From Streptomyces xanthii (GTDB taxonomy: Bacteria; Actinomycetota; Actinomycetes; Streptomycetales; Streptomycetaceae): DNA of 64,000 bases. Each line of letters begins with the position of its first letter. Position 1 is the first letter of the stretch. This document shows positions 25,619-35,152 of the stretch, piece after piece. Both the position numbers and the translations under genes were made by a program. The notes under the pieces are model-generated. The model was not told the origin of the DNA, did no database searches, and saw nothing but the letters and a program-made list of their open reading frames with translations. The stretch lies in the NCBI RefSeq assembly GCF_014621695.1, contig NZ_CP061281.1:7254001-7318000 (forward strand), in the 5' to 3' direction.

Positions 25619-27061
25619 ATGACGACGAACGACACCGCCGCCGCGCCGCCCGCCGAAGAGGCCGGGCCCGAGCGCGCGGCGCGGGAGAACGGCCGGGTGG
25701 AGACCCGGGGCATCGAGCTGGTGCCCGGCGACGAGCGCACCGGCCGGCCGCGCCAGCTCTTCGCCGTCTGGGCGGCGCCCAATGTGAGCTATCTGAGCTT
25801 CGTCGTCGGCGCGACGATGATCCTCATGGGCCTGAGCCTCCCGCAGGCCGTCGGCGTGATCCTCGCCGGGAACCTGCTCTGGATCTGCACCGGCATCGTC
25901 GCCGCGAGCGGCCCCGCCGCCGGCACCAGCGGCTCGGTGATCTCCCGCGCGATGTACGGCGTGGTGGGCAACAAGTTCGTCCTCGTGCTCACCGGCTGGC
26001 TGATCGCCGCCGCCTACCTCGCCCTGAACTGGTCCGCGGCCTCCGTCGCCGCCATCGGCCTCGCCGACCGCCTCGGACTGCCGCGCAACAGCGCCGTGGA
26101 CGCCGCCGTCATCATCGCCATCGCGGCCTGCACCGTCCTGATCGCGATCTTCGGCTACGCGCTGATCGTCCGCCTCTACACCGCGCTCAGCGTCCTGCTC
26201 ACCGTCGTCTTCGTCGTCGTCACCGGCTACGTGCTCGCCGAGGCCGACTTCTCCTACGCGCCGGCCGAGCCCCTCGAGGGAGCCGCGCTCGCCGCGACGA
26301 TCGGCGCCGCCTTCACGATCATCGCCTCCACGCCGCTGTCGTACAGCAACAGCCCCGACCTCGCCCGCTACCTGCCGCGCGACTCCCGTCCCGTCGCGAT
26401 CGCCGGCTGGACCGCCTTCGGCGCGTACCTGCCCAGCGTCGTCTTCACCACCGTGGGCGCGCTCGCCGCCACCAGCCTCGACATGACGGACCCCGAGGGC
26501 GCGCTGGAGAGCATCCTGCCCGGCTGGTTCGTCCCCGTCTTCGTCATCGCCGTCGTCGTCAACACCATGACCAACAACGGCATGACCGCCTACAGCGCGA
26601 GCCTCGCCATCCAGTCCGTCGGCGTCCGCCTCGCCCGCATCCCCGCCGTGCTCATCATCGGCGTTCTCGGCACCGCCATGACCCTCTACGCGATCCTCGT
26701 CTTCGACTTCCTGACCAGCGTCAACACGATGCTGCAGCTCGTCGTCGCGGTCACCGGACCCGCCATGGCCGTCGCCGTCACCGACCTGATCCTGCGCCGC
26801 AACCGCTACCGGGGCGCCGACCTGCTCGAACAACGGCGCGGCGGCCCCTTCTGGTACCGGGGCGGCGTCCACTGGGCCGGGATCCTCGCCCTCGTCGTCG
26901 GCGGCCTCACCTCCGCGTCGTGGGTCAGCACCACCTTCTGGACCGGCCCGGTCGCGACCGTGCTCGGCGGAGTCGACCTCGCGATCCCCTCCGGGATGCT
27001 CGTCGCCGCCGCCGTCTACTGGGCCGCGACGCGCGTCCTGCGCTCCATCCCGCGCGCCTGA
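25619..27061 (+). CDS. NCS1-family nucleobase/hydantoin-type permease
   Basis: 480 residues from the ATG at 25619, with GAGAGGA five bases upstream. About 12 membrane helices; NCS1 features include WAAPNVSYLSFVVGA at the first helix, GTSGSVISRAMYG in the second to third helices and SNSPDLARYLPRDS in the middle loop. It imports a nucleobase-like or cyclic-amide substrate by cation symport. It is the first gene of an operon with an amidohydrolase (45 bases downstream) and a C45 acyltransferase-fold enzyme, which suggests uptake followed by amide-bond cleavage. Confidence 0.9.
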   Translation: MTTNDTAAAPPAEEAGPERAARENGRVETRGIELVPGDERTGRPRQLFAVWAAPNVSYLSFVVGATMILMGLSLPQAVGVILAGNLLWICTGIVAASGPAAGTSGSVISRAMYGVVGNKFVLVLTGWLIAAAYLALNWSAASVAAIGLADRLGLPRNSAVDAAVIIAIAACTVLIAIFGYALIVRLYTALSVLLTVVFVVVTGYVLAEADFSYAPAEPLEGAALAATIGAAFTIIASTPLSYSNSPDLARYLPRDSRPVAIAGWTAFGAYLPSVVFTTVGALAATSLDMTDPEGALESILPGWFVPVFVIAVVVNTMTNNGMTAYSASLAIQSVGVRLARIPAVLIIGVLGTAMTLYAILVFDFLTSVNTMLQLVVAVTGPAMAVAVTDLILRRNRYRGADLLEQRRGGPFWYRGGVHWAGILALVVGGLTSASWVSTTFWTGPVATVLGGVDLAIPSGMLVAAAVYWAATRVLRSIPRA

Positions 27062-27105
27062 GCGCACCCCCGCCGAGAACCCGTACGACGAGCCGAAGGA
27101 ACACC

Positions 27106-28713
27106 GTGCACGCCGATGTCATCGTGCAAGCCCAGCACGTCCAGCCCCTGACCGACGAACCCACCGCCCCGGCCGACAGCGTCGCCGTCACGGGCGGCCG
27201 GATCGTCGCCGTCGGCCGGGCCGCGGACCTCGCACCGCTGCGCGGGCCGGACACCGCCGTGCACGTGTTCCCCGGCGCCACCATCCTGCCGGGCCTCGTC
27301 GACGTGCACGCCCACCCCGTCTGGGGCTCCATCTCCATCGGCAGCGGCGTCGATCTGCGCGGCGCCGACAGCCTCGACGAGATCTGCGCCCGTCTCGGCA
27401 AGGCTGCCGCCGGCCAGGAGACCGACGACTGGATCCTCGGCTACGACCTGAACGTCAACGCCTTCGACGGCGACCCGAGCGGCGACTTCCTCGCCGACCG
27501 CTTCCCCGGCACCCCCGTGTCCCTCATGACCGCCGACGCCCACGCCCTCGTCATCAGCCCGCGCGCCGTCGAGGTCTGCGGCCTCACCGGCGCGGAGACC
27601 TTCACCGACGCCTCCAGCGTCGAGGTGGGCCCCGACGGCCGCCCGACCGGGTACGTCGTCGAACTCCAGGCCATGGACCTCGTCTTCGCGCACCACCCCG
27701 AGATCCCCGTCCCCACCGCCGCCGGCTACGTCCGCGCCGAACTGGAGCGGCTCGCGGCCGCCGGACTCACCGGCCTGCACGCCCTCGACTTCACCGACCC
27801 CTCCGAGGACGTCTACCGCCACCTCGAAGAGCACGGCGAACTGCCGCTGCGCATCCGCTGCTCCCCCCTCGTCCCCGCCGACTCGGCGCCCGAGGTCTGG
27901 GAGGAGATCGCTCGCCTCCAGGGCCGCCGAGGCCGCCGCTGGCACGTCGAGGGCGCCAAGTTCATGCTCGACGGCACCGCCGACAACGGCACCGCCTGGT
28001 TCGACCACCCCGACATCCACGGGGAGAACCGCGAACCGCTGTGGCGCGACGTCGAGGCCTACCGGGCCGCCGTGCACTTCTTCACCGAGCGCGGCATCCC
28101 CACCGCCACCCACGCCATCGGCGACCAGGCCGTGCGCTTCGCCCTCGACGTCATCGAGGAGGCCGGGCCCGCCGGCCGCGCCCCGCACCGCATCGAGCAC
28201 ATCGAGTCCCTGCCCGACGACCTCCTCGACCGGTTCGCCGAACTCGGTGTCGTCGCCGGCCTCCAGCCCGTGCACGGCACCCGGCACACCCGCGCCGACG
28301 CCACCGACAACTGGTCGCGGCGCCTCGGCCCCGACCGCGCCGCGCGCGGCTGGCGCACCCGCGACCTCCTCGACCACGGCGCCGTCGTCGCGCTCGGCTC
28401 CGACTGGCCCATCGGCCCCGGCGACCCGCGCGTCGCCCTCGCCGACTGCCAGCTGCGCCGGCCCGTGGAGGAACCCGGCAAGGCGCCGGTCCAGCCCGAA
28501 CAGGCCGTCACCGCCCGCGAGGCCTACCTCGGCATGACCGTCGCCGCCGCGTACACCGCGGGCACCGCCCACGAGAGCGGCCGCGTCGCGCCCGGCTTCC
28601 GCGCCGACCTCACGGTCTTCGCCGCCGACCCGCTCGACCTAGCGCCCCAGGACCAGCCCGGCAACGCGGTCCTCGCGACCGTCGTCGACGGCGTCGTCCA
28701 GTGCCGTCCCTGA
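27106..28713 (+). CDS. Metal-dependent amidohydrolase (YtcJ/amidohydrolase-3 family)
   Basis: 535 residues from the GTG at 27106, with GAAGGA five bases upstream. The TIM-barrel amidohydrolase motifs are complete: LVDVHAHPVW (HxH at 68/70), HVEGAKFMLDGTADNG (Lys metal ligand), THAIGDQAV, RIEHIES and LGSDWPIGPGDP (final Asp). N- and C-terminal strands form the composite beta-sandwich. The family hydrolyses N-substituted formamides, amides or cyclic amides. Its neighbours, an NCS1 permease before it and a C45 Ntn hydrolase after it, suggest sequential cleavage of an imported amide. Cytoplasmic, no signal peptide. Confidence 0.92.
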   Translation: MHADVIVQAQHVQPLTDEPTAPADSVAVTGGRIVAVGRAADLAPLRGPDTAVHVFPGATILPGLVDVHAHPVWGSISIGSGVDLRGADSLDEICARLGKAAAGQETDDWILGYDLNVNAFDGDPSGDFLADRFPGTPVSLMTADAHALVISPRAVEVCGLTGAETFTDASSVEVGPDGRPTGYVVELQAMDLVFAHHPEIPVPTAAGYVRAELERLAAAGLTGLHALDFTDPSEDVYRHLEEHGELPLRIRCSPLVPADSAPEVWEEIARLQGRRGRRWHVEGAKFMLDGTADNGTAWFDHPDIHGENREPLWRDVEAYRAAVHFFTERGIPTATHAIGDQAVRFALDVIEEAGPAGRAPHRIEHIESLPDDLLDRFAELGVVAGLQPVHGTRHTRADATDNWSRRLGPDRAARGWRTRDLLDHGAVVALGSDWPIGPGDPRVALADCQLRRPVEEPGKAPVQPEQAVTAREAYLGMTVAAAYTAGTAHESGRVAPGFRADLTVFAADPLDLAPQDQPGNAVLATVVDGVVQCRP

Positions 28714-28771
28714 CGGCCTCCGGCCGCCCCGACCTCTCACCCGCACCACCCCCGAAAGCGAAAGGCCCCTC

Positions 28772-29875
28772 GTGACCGCGACGCCGATTCCCCGTCCCGC
28801 ACACCGCCGCCACATCGTCGCCGCCGCGGCCGACCCGTACGAGCGCGGTGTCGCCCGCGGCGAGCGGCTGCGCGACGCGGTGCCCGCCGCGATCGAGGTC
28901 TACGACCGGCTGTTCGCGCTCGGCGAGGTCCCCCTGGAGCAGGTCCGTGCCGACGCCGAGCGCGCCCTCGACGTCATCGGCGGCTTCCGGCCGGGCGCCC
29001 GCGCCCAGATCGAGGGCATCGCCGCCGGCAGCGGAGCCGACCTGTGGCGGATCGCCGCGCTCAACGCCCGCACCGAGATCCTGGCCCGCAGCGTCGGCGT
29101 CACCCCCGGCGAGTGCACCACGCTGGTCCGCAGGCCCACGGCCGGCACCCCGCACCCCTTCGGCGTCCAGACCTGGGACTGGCACGTCGAGCTGAGCGCC
29201 ATGTGGCACACCGTCGAGTCGCGCGGCGGCCGGCACGACTTCGCGGGCCTCACCGAGGACGGCATCCTCGGCAAGATCGGCGTCAACAGCGCGGGCCTCG
29301 CCCTGCACTTCAACATCCTCGGCCACGTCCGCGACGGCGTCGGCGGCATCCCCATGCACGTCCTCGCCGCGATCGTCCTGGAGGAGGCGGGCAGCGTCGC
29401 CGAGGCCGTCGACCTCGTACGCTCCGCCCCCGTCACCTCGTCCGGCTCGTTCACGCTCTTCGACGAGCACGACGCGACGCTCCTCGACCTCAGCCCGGCC
29501 GGCGTGTTCACGGTCGGCCCCGACGAGGACACCTTCATCCGCACCAACCACTTCCTCACGGCGCGGCTCACCGCCGACGAGAAGTCGTGGCTGTACCAGC
29601 CGGACTCGGGCGAGCGCCGCGACTTCGTCAAGGCCCGCCTCGCCGACGGCCGGACCGTGCGCACGAGCGACGACCTCGCGGCCGTCCTCGTCACCGGCCC
29701 GGACGAGCCGGGCGTGACCTGCCTGCCCGACCTCGACAAGCCGCTCGGCCAGCGTTGGGGCAGCCTCGCCACGGTCGCGCTCGACCCGGTGACCCGCACC
29801 GCCCGCGTCCTGGACGGCACCCCCGCCGACCTCGGCAGGCGCGAGTGGCGGGTGCTGGACGCGACCGCCGCCTGA
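28772..29875 (+). CDS. C45 family Ntn acyltransferase/amidohydrolase (penicillin acyltransferase-like)
   Basis: 367 residues from the GTG at 28772, with GAAAGG six bases upstream. The fold matches acyl-CoA:6-aminopenicillanate acyltransferase (peptidase family C45): ADPYERGVARGERLRD, EGIAAGSGADLWRIAALNARTEI, and the autocatalytic site GECTT with the probable nucleophile Cys115 at residue 115. QTWDWH and GKIGVNSAGLALHFNIL follow. These proteins self-cleave before the Cys and then cut or form amide bonds. It is the last gene of the TetR-controlled cassette. No beta-lactam gene is near, so a catabolic amidase role is more likely than antibiotic synthesis. Confidence 0.88.
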   Translation: MTATPIPRPAHRRHIVAAAADPYERGVARGERLRDAVPAAIEVYDRLFALGEVPLEQVRADAERALDVIGGFRPGARAQIEGIAAGSGADLWRIAALNARTEILARSVGVTPGECTTLVRRPTAGTPHPFGVQTWDWHVELSAMWHTVESRGGRHDFAGLTEDGILGKIGVNSAGLALHFNILGHVRDGVGGIPMHVLAAIVLEEAGSVAEAVDLVRSAPVTSSGSFTLFDEHDATLLDLSPAGVFTVGPDEDTFIRTNHFLTARLTADEKSWLYQPDSGERRDFVKARLADGRTVRTSDDLAAVLVTGPDEPGVTCLPDLDKPLGQRWGSLATVALDPVTRTARVLDGTPADLGRREWRVLDATAA

Positions 29876-29906
29876 CGGACGGACCGGCCGCGTCCCGAGC
29901 CCGGGG

Positions 29907-29937
29907 GCCCCTCGCTCAGATCCTGGTGGCGAGGGGC
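29907..29937. terminator. Hairpin between convergent genes
   Basis: The 9-bp arms GCCCCTCGC (29907-29915) and GCGAGGGGC (29929-29937) flank a 13-base loop. The stem overlaps the last codons of the metallophosphoesterase gene and follows the C45 gene by 31 bases. Confidence 0.55.
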
Positions 29938-30938
29938 ACCGTCACCTGCTTCAGCCAGGCGCCGGCCGCGAAGTCACGCGCCTTGATGACGACACGGTCC
30001 CGGTGCACCTCCACCTGGAGGCCCTGGTTGAAGGTGCCGGGCACCGTGTTCTCGCCGCCCGTGCCGTTGTCGGTGAAACCGGTCTGCACCGCGCCCGTGT
30101 TGACCACCGAGAAGCCCTCCAGGTTCGCGGTGCCGGGCACCACGCGGCGCACGTACCAGTCGGACAGGCCCAGGTCCCAGTGCGTGTGACCGCTGAACAG
30201 GAACACGTCCCGATAGCGGCCGAGGAGGCCGAGCAGACGGTCGGCCTGGAGGTAGTCGCTCAGGTAGAGCTTGTTGCGGGTGCCCGAGACCGTGTTCGGC
30301 AGCGGGTGGTGGGTGATCACCATGACGGGCTTGCGCCGCCCCGCCCAGTACCGCAGCCGCTCCTCCAGCCACTGGAACTGCGCCTCGCTCAGCCACACCT
30401 CGTCCCACAGCTTCGGGTCGTGGTAGTGCATGTACCGCTCCGTGCCGATGGTCAGCACGGGTATCCCGCCGAAGGTCGTCTCCGCGTAGACCCGGCCGCG
30501 CTCCGCGAAGCCGTAGAAGGAGCGGAACAGGGAGTCCTCCGTCGTCCCGTTCGGCCAGGTGGCCTGCGCGAGCGTCTGCGGGTCCGCCCACTTCGGCACG
30601 TAGAACTCGTGGTTGCCGATCGCCCAGGCGATCTCGCGCGGCCGCGGCTCCCGCGCGATGACCTTCCGGACCTCGGCGTACTCGGCGTCGTACCCGCGGG
30701 GCGTGATGTCCCCGGCCACCGCGAGCCCCGAACCGTGCGGGTTCGTCGCCCGGATGTCCCGCAGCGCGACCGCCAGGTCGCCGAGGTCGCCCTGGATGTC
30801 GCTGATGACGTCGAACGTGGTCACCGGCCTGCCTCCGTTCTGCGCCGCAGCCGGAGCCGCCGCCTCGGCGGGCAGCGAGGTGAGGCCGCCGAGCGTGACG
30901 GCTCCGGCCGTCGCGGTGATGAGGGATCTGCGTCGCAC
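29916..30938 (-). CDS. Tat-exported metallophosphoesterase
   Basis: 340 residues from the GTG at 30938, with GGGGAAGGAA nine bases upstream; an in-frame ATG at 30959 lies within that ribosome site. The N-terminus RRRSLITATAGAVTLGGL is a twin-arginine signal, ending at AEA. The calcineurin-like domain shows DVISDIQGDL, VAGDITPRG, AIGNHEFY, VMVITHHPLPN and FLFSGHTHWD, all metal-ligand motifs intact. It probably cleaves a phosphomonoester or diester outside the membrane; the substrate is not evident. A DUF4073-type extra domain is not seen. Confidence 0.9.
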   Translation of the reverse strand: MRRRSLITATAGAVTLGGLTSLPAEAAAPAAAQNGGRPVTTFDVISDIQGDLGDLAVALRDIRATNPHGSGLAVAGDITPRGYDAEYAEVRKVIAREPRPREIAWAIGNHEFYVPKWADPQTLAQATWPNGTTEDSLFRSFYGFAERGRVYAETTFGGIPVLTIGTERYMHYHDPKLWDEVWLSEAQFQWLEERLRYWAGRRKPVMVITHHPLPNTVSGTRNKLYLSDYLQADRLLGLLGRYRDVFLFSGHTHWDLGLSDWYVRRVVPGTANLEGFSVVNTGAVQTGFTDNGTGGENTVPGTFNQGLQVEVHRDRVVIKARDFAAGAWLKQVTVPLATRI

Positions 30939-31042
30939 GATCGAGGGTTCCTTCCCCATACGGTGCCGGACACCCCCACGGCGCACGGCACTTCGGACCA
31001 GACCCGTTATCTTTACGCGACCGAAGGGGCGGGGGAATGAAC

Positions 31043-31075
31043 AGCGCGGGACGATCCGTGGGACCGCCCCGCGCT
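31043..31075. terminator. Weak hairpin upstream of the phosphoesterase gene
   Basis: The 8-bp arms AGCGCGGG (31043-31050) and CCCGCGCT (31068-31075) lie just downstream of the secreted hypothetical gene on the minus strand. A TTTT follows on the plus strand, which is the wrong side for minus-strand termination, so the assignment is tentative. Confidence 0.4.
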
Positions 31076-31088
31076 TTTCGGCCACCGC

Positions 31089-31694
31089 TCAGCGCAGCTT
31101 GTTCACCGCGGTCACCGTCGTCTTCTTGAACGCGGCCACGGGCGCGTCCCGGAACCCGCCCATCTGGCCCCAGCGCACCACCGTGACGACGCGCCCGTCG
31201 CGGCCGACCGAGAACAGGTTGATGTCCGTCGCGCCCCACGTGGTCCGGGTGTTCACCCCGTAGACGACGGCACCTTCCTCCACCGGCAGCTTCCCGTAGT
31301 ACTTCTGGCGTGCCGTCACGTCCGGGTACTCGGCCATGACGTCCTTCGCGCAGCTGTCCAGGTGCTTGCGGAGCAGCGCCGCGAAGGCCTTCGCGTGCTG
31401 GGCGTCCCGCTCGACGACCGTCACCTGGAGCGCGTTGGTGTCCAGGTCTGTGTAGTACGCGCGGTGCACGGAGGTCGACGGCAGCGCGTCGCCCACGCAC
31501 ATCGGCAGAGGGTCGGGCTGCCCGGCCGTCACCGGGCCCGCGTACCAGGCCGACGACGGGTGCGGCGGCAGCTGGGACGGGGACAGGAAGCGCGGGGTGC
31601 CGGCCGCGCCCGCCGGCGCGGCCAGCGCCCCGATCGCGGCGACGGCCACCGCCGCCACGATCGCCGCCGTGCCCCGGTGTACTCGTACGTTCAT
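31089..31694 (-). CDS. Secreted hypothetical protein
   Basis: 201 residues from the ATG at 31694, with GGGGGAA seven bases upstream. It begins with a Sec signal peptide (GTAAIVAAVAVAAIGALAAPAGAAG, cleavage near residue 31). The mature part has two cysteines (PMCVGD, DSCAKD) that could form a disulfide, and a repeated-strand pattern (YYTDLDTNALQVTVVERD, INLFSVGRDGRVVTVVRWG). I do not recognise a named domain. It lies upstream of the exported phosphoesterase gene on the same strand. Confidence 0.78.
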   Translation of the reverse strand: MNVRVHRGTAAIVAAVAVAAIGALAAPAGAAGTPRFLSPSQLPPHPSSAWYAGPVTAGQPDPLPMCVGDALPSTSVHRAYYTDLDTNALQVTVVERDAQHAKAFAALLRKHLDSCAKDVMAEYPDVTARQKYYGKLPVEEGAVVYGVNTRTTWGATDINLFSVGRDGRVVTVVRWGQMGGFRDAPVAAFKKTTVTAVNKLR

Positions 31695-31890
31695 CTTCGT
31701 TCCCCCATGTCGGTCGGTCGGCCTGCCGGGTGATCCGGGCCGTACGACGTGAGCGGCCCGGGGGAGGGAAGACGCCCCGGGCACGCGCACGCGCCCGCCC
31801 GTCTCCCGCCCTCGCCCCTTACGACCCGCGGGCCCGCGCGGCAGTTGCCCCCTTTTGTGTCACGGCTTCGTCACCGCGCGGGCGCGTCCC

Positions 31891-32463
31891 TCAGCGCAGA
31901 TCGAGCCGCATCACGATCCGGGGCAGCCCGACGAGCTTCGACTTCGTCCCGGCCGCGAACGTGAACCCCGCCCGCTCGAAGTTCCGCCGCATCCCCACGT
32001 ACGCCATCGTCGTGTCGACCCGCGCCTCCCCGTTGTCCAGGGGATACGCCTCGATCGCCGGCGCGCCCCGCTCCCGCGCGTAGGCGACCGCGCCCTCGAT
32101 CAGCGCGTGCGAGACCCCCTTCTTCCGGTGCCCGGGCCGCACCCGCACGCACCACAGCGACCACACCGGCAGATCGTCCACGTGCGGGATCACCCGGCTG
32201 CGCGCGTACGAGGTCTGCGCGCGCGGGGCCACCGCCGCCCAGCCCACCGGCACGTCCCCGTCGTACGCGAGCACCCCCGGAGCCACCTCCGCGCGGCACA
32301 ACTCCGCCACGTACGCCCCGCGTTCCTGGCCCTTCAGCGTGTGGTCGACCTTCGAGGGCACGCGGTGGCTCAGACACCAGCACACCGTCGCATCGGGGGA
32401 CTTGGGCCCGATCACGGCACGGACGTCGTCGAAAACAGTGGCGGGGCGCACATCCAGAGTCAT
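31891..32463 (-). CDS. GNAT family N-acetyltransferase
   Basis: 190 residues from the ATG at 32463. The acetyl-CoA loop is VRVRPGHRKKGVSHALIEGAV (near residues 105-125), preceded by the strand VWSLWCVRV. AYVGMRRNFERAGF near the C-terminus matches the family's terminal motif. An unusual N-terminal segment has WCLSHR, seen in a GNAT subgroup of actinobacteria. It is divergent from the DNA ligase gene with 77 bases between starts. The acceptor substrate is unknown. Confidence 0.85.
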   Translation of the reverse strand: MTLDVRPATVFDDVRAVIGPKSPDATVCWCLSHRVPSKVDHTLKGQERGAYVAELCRAEVAPGVLAYDGDVPVGWAAVAPRAQTSYARSRVIPHVDDLPVWSLWCVRVRPGHRKKGVSHALIEGAVAYARERGAPAIEAYPLDNGEARVDTTMAYVGMRRNFERAGFTFAAGTKSKLVGLPRIVMRLDLR

Positions 32464-32531
32464 GATCGCCACCCTGCCACGCCGCTCGCCACGAGGCGGC
32501 CGCAACGGCATTGTCAGTGGTGGGAGGCAGG

Positions 32532-34628
32532 ATGGAGGGCATGACGACGACTTCTGCCGTTCCTTTCGTGCTGCCCGACGCCGCCGCCTACGCCCAGGCC
32601 GTGGCGGACGCCCGGCGTGCCTCCGCCGCGTACTACGAGGGCGGCACCTCCACGCTGGACGACGACGCCTACGACCGGCTCGTTCGGGCGATCACCGTGT
32701 ACGAGACCGAGCACCCCGACGAGGTCCTCGCCGACTCGCCCTCGGGCAAGGTCGCGGGCGGCGCGGTCGAGGGCGACGTCCCGCACACGGTCCCGATGCT
32801 GAGCCTGGACAACGTGTTCTCGGACGAGGAGTTCACCACCTGGTCGGCCTCCCTGGAGCGCAGGATCGGGCGCGAGGTCGCGAGCTGGAACGTTCAGCCC
32901 AAGCTGGACGGCCTCGCCATCGCCGCCCGCTACGAGGGCGGCCGCCTCGCCCGCCTCGTCACGCGCGGCGACGGAACCGCCGGCGAGGACGTCTCGCACG
33001 CCGCCGGCACGATCGAGGGCCTGCCCGCCGAGCTCACCGAGCCGGTCACCCTCGAAGTGCGCGGCGAAGTCCTCATGACCACCGCCCAGTTCGAGTACGC
33101 CAACGAGGTCCGCACCGAGCACGGCGGCGACCCCTTCGCGAACCCGCGCAACGCGGCGGCGGGCACCCTGCGCGCCAAGGACCGCGCCTACACGGTCCCC
33201 ATGACCTTCTTCGGCTACGGACTGCTCGCGCTGCCCGGAACCGACGAGGCACTCGCCGCGCGGCTCGCCGAGGAGGCGCACGGCGCGCTCATGGACCGCA
33301 CCGCCGCCCTCGGGATCAACACCCCGGCGAGCACGGACGTGCCGGGCGTCGTCCTCACCTCCGTCGAGCAGGTCCTGGAGCGGGTCGAGGCGATCGCCGC
33401 GCTCCGCGCCGACCTGCCCTTCGGCATCGACGGCATCGTCGTGAAGGCCGACCTCGCCGCCGACCAGGCCACGGCCGGCTCCGGCACCCGCGCCCCGCGC
33501 TGGGCCGTCGCCTTCAAGCTCCCGGCCGTGGAGAAGATCACCCGGCTCCTCGCCGTGGAGTGGAACGTGGGGCGCACCGGCATCATCGCCCCGCGCGCCG
33601 TCCTGGAGCCCGTCGAGCTCGACGGCTCCACCGTCACGTACGCCACGCTGCACAACCCGGCGGACATCACCCGCCGCGGACTGCGCCTCGGCGACCAGGT
33701 CATGGTCTACAAGGCGGGCGACATCATCCCGAGGATCGAGGCGCCCGTCGCCCATCTGCGGACCGGCGAAGAGCAGGAGATCGTCTTCCCCGCCGAGTGC
33801 CCGCAGTGCGGCTCCGGCATCGACACGAGCGAGCAGCGCTGGCGCTGCGAGCGCGGCCGCAACTGCCATGTGGTGGCCTCGATCAGCTACGCGGCGGGCC
33901 GCGACCAGCTCGACATCGAGGGCCTCGGCCAGACCCGCGTCGTCCAGCTCGTGGAGGCCGGACTCGTCGAGAGCCTGCCCGACCTGTTCGACCGGCTGAC
34001 CCGCGAGCAGCTCCTCGGCCTGGAGCGCATGGGCGAGACCAGCACCGACAACCTGATGGCGGCGCTGGAGCGCGCCAAGACCCAGCCGCTGTCACGCGTC
34101 CTGTGCGCGCTCGGCGTGCGCGGCACCGGCCGCTCCATGTCCCGCCGCATCGCCCGCCACTTCGCCACGATGGACAACATCCGGGCCGCCGACGCGGAGG
34201 CCATGCAGCGGGTCGACGGCATCGGCGCCGAGAAGGCCCCGGTCATCGTCGCCGAACTGGCCGAGCTGGCCGCGCAGATCGACCGGCTCGCCGCGGCCGG
34301 CCTGAGCATGACCGAGCCCGGCGCCACCCCGCCGCCCGCCGAGGGCACCGAGGAGACGGACGCCGCCGCGGACGCGGGGCCCCTGGCCGGCATGAAGGTC
34401 GTCGTCACCGGAGCCATGACCGGCCCCCTGGAGAAGCTGTCCCGCAACCAGATGAACGAGCTGATCGAGCGCGCCGGAGGCAAGTCCTCGGGCAGCGTCT
34501 CGAAGAACACGAGCCTCGTCGTCGCGGGCGAGGGCGCCGGGTCCAAGCGCGCCAAGGCCGAGGACCTCGGCATCCGCCTGGCCACCCCGGACGAGTTCGC
34601 CGAGATGGTCGCCGGCCTGCTGGACTGA
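32532..34628 (+). CDS. ligA: NAD-dependent DNA ligase
   Basis: 698 residues from the ATG at 32532 (GGGAGG four bases upstream); an ATG at 32541 is also possible. Domain order is complete: Ia (N-terminal), adenylation domain with the nucleotidyl Lys in [16 protein letters not shown] (Lys124), and an OB fold. A four-Cys zinc finger (CPQC, then C and C within WRCERGRNC), helix-hairpin-helix repeats and a C-terminal BRCT domain ([10 protein letters not shown] to the end) follow. It seals nicks with NAD. Streptomycetes often carry a shorter second LigA, and this protein is shorter than the roughly 735-residue housekeeping form, so it may be that paralogue. Confidence 0.95.
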   Translation: MEGMTTTSAVPFVLPDAAAYAQAVADARRASAAYYEGGTSTLDDDAYDRLVRAITVYETEHPDEVLADSPSGKVAGGAVEGDVPHTVPMLSLDNVFSDEEFTTWSASLERRIGREVASWNVQPKLDGLAIAARYEGGRLARLVTRGDGTAGEDVSHAAGTIEGLPAELTEPVTLEVRGEVLMTTAQFEYANEVRTEHGGDPFANPRNAAAGTLRAKDRAYTVPMTFFGYGLLALPGTDEALAARLAEEAHGALMDRTAALGINTPASTDVPGVVLTSVEQVLERVEAIAALRADLPFGIDGIVVKADLAADQATAGSGTRAPRWAVAFKLPAVEKITRLLAVEWNVGRTGIIAPRAVLEPVELDGSTVTYATLHNPADITRRGLRLGDQVMVYKAGDIIPRIEAPVAHLRTGEEQEIVFPAECPQCGSGIDTSEQRWRCERGRNCHVVASISYAAGRDQLDIEGLGQTRVVQLVEAGLVESLPDLFDRLTREQLLGLERMGETSTDNLMAALERAKTQPLSRVLCALGVRGTGRSMSRRIARHFATMDNIRAADAEAMQRVDGIGAEKAPVIVAELAELAAQIDRLAAAGLSMTEPGATPPPAEGTEETDAAADAGPLAGMKVVVTGAMTGPLEKLSRNQMNELIERAGGKSSGSVSKNTSLVVAGEGAGSKRAKAEDLGIRLATPDEFAEMVAGLLD

Positions 34629-34715
34629 CGCCACCGCGGGCGGCGGGTCGGGGCCGGGTCCACACGATCAGGAATCAAGAAGCGCTCCCGCCCCGCCCCG
34701 CCTACCGTTACGGCC

Positions 34716-35126
34716 ATGGACATCACCATTCACACCACGGCCCTTCCGCACGAGGACCCGGACGCCTCCGTCGCGTTCTACCGGGACTCCCTCGGCTTCG
34801 AGGTCCGCAGCGACGTCGGCGAGGGGAAGATGCGCTGGATCACGGTCGGCCCCGTCGACCAGCCCGGCACCTCCATCCTCCTCGCCCCGCCCGCCGCCGA
34901 CCCCGGCATCACCGACGACGAGCGCCGCACCATCCAGGAGATGATGGCCAAGGGCACCTACGGTTGGATCCTCCTCGCCACCCGCAACCTCGACGAGACC
35001 TTCGAGAAGGTGCAGGCCACCGACGCCGAGGTCGTCCAGGAACCCGTGGACCAGCCCTACGGCATCCGCGACTGCGCGTTCCGCGACCCCGCCGGCAACC
35101 TCGTCCGCATCCAAGAGCTGCGCTGA
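34716..35126 (+). CDS. VOC family (glyoxalase/dioxygenase fold) protein
   Basis: 136 residues. Two babbab modules of the vicinal-oxygen-chelate fold: HEDPDASVAFYRDSLGFEVR at the start and DCAFRDPAGNLVRIQELR at the end. A metal-ligand His is present near the N-terminus (TTALPHEDP) and Glu near the C-terminus. Family members include glyoxalases, dioxygenases and antibiotic-binding resistance proteins, so the specific role is open. It is followed by a short AraC-type gene 26 bases downstream, probably in the same transcript. Confidence 0.88.
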   Translation: MDITIHTTALPHEDPDASVAFYRDSLGFEVRSDVGEGKMRWITVGPVDQPGTSILLAPPAADPGITDDERRTIQEMMAKGTYGWILLATRNLDETFEKVQATDAEVVQEPVDQPYGIRDCAFRDPAGNLVRIQELR

Positions 35127-35152
35127 CGCATCGGCACAGGAGGGGGCTTCGC

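Noticed and set aside
28772..29875. Beta-lactam biosynthesis role for the C45 acyltransferase
   Set aside because: No ACV synthetase, isopenicillin N synthase or beta-lactamase gene is nearby; the neighbours are a permease and an amidohydrolase.
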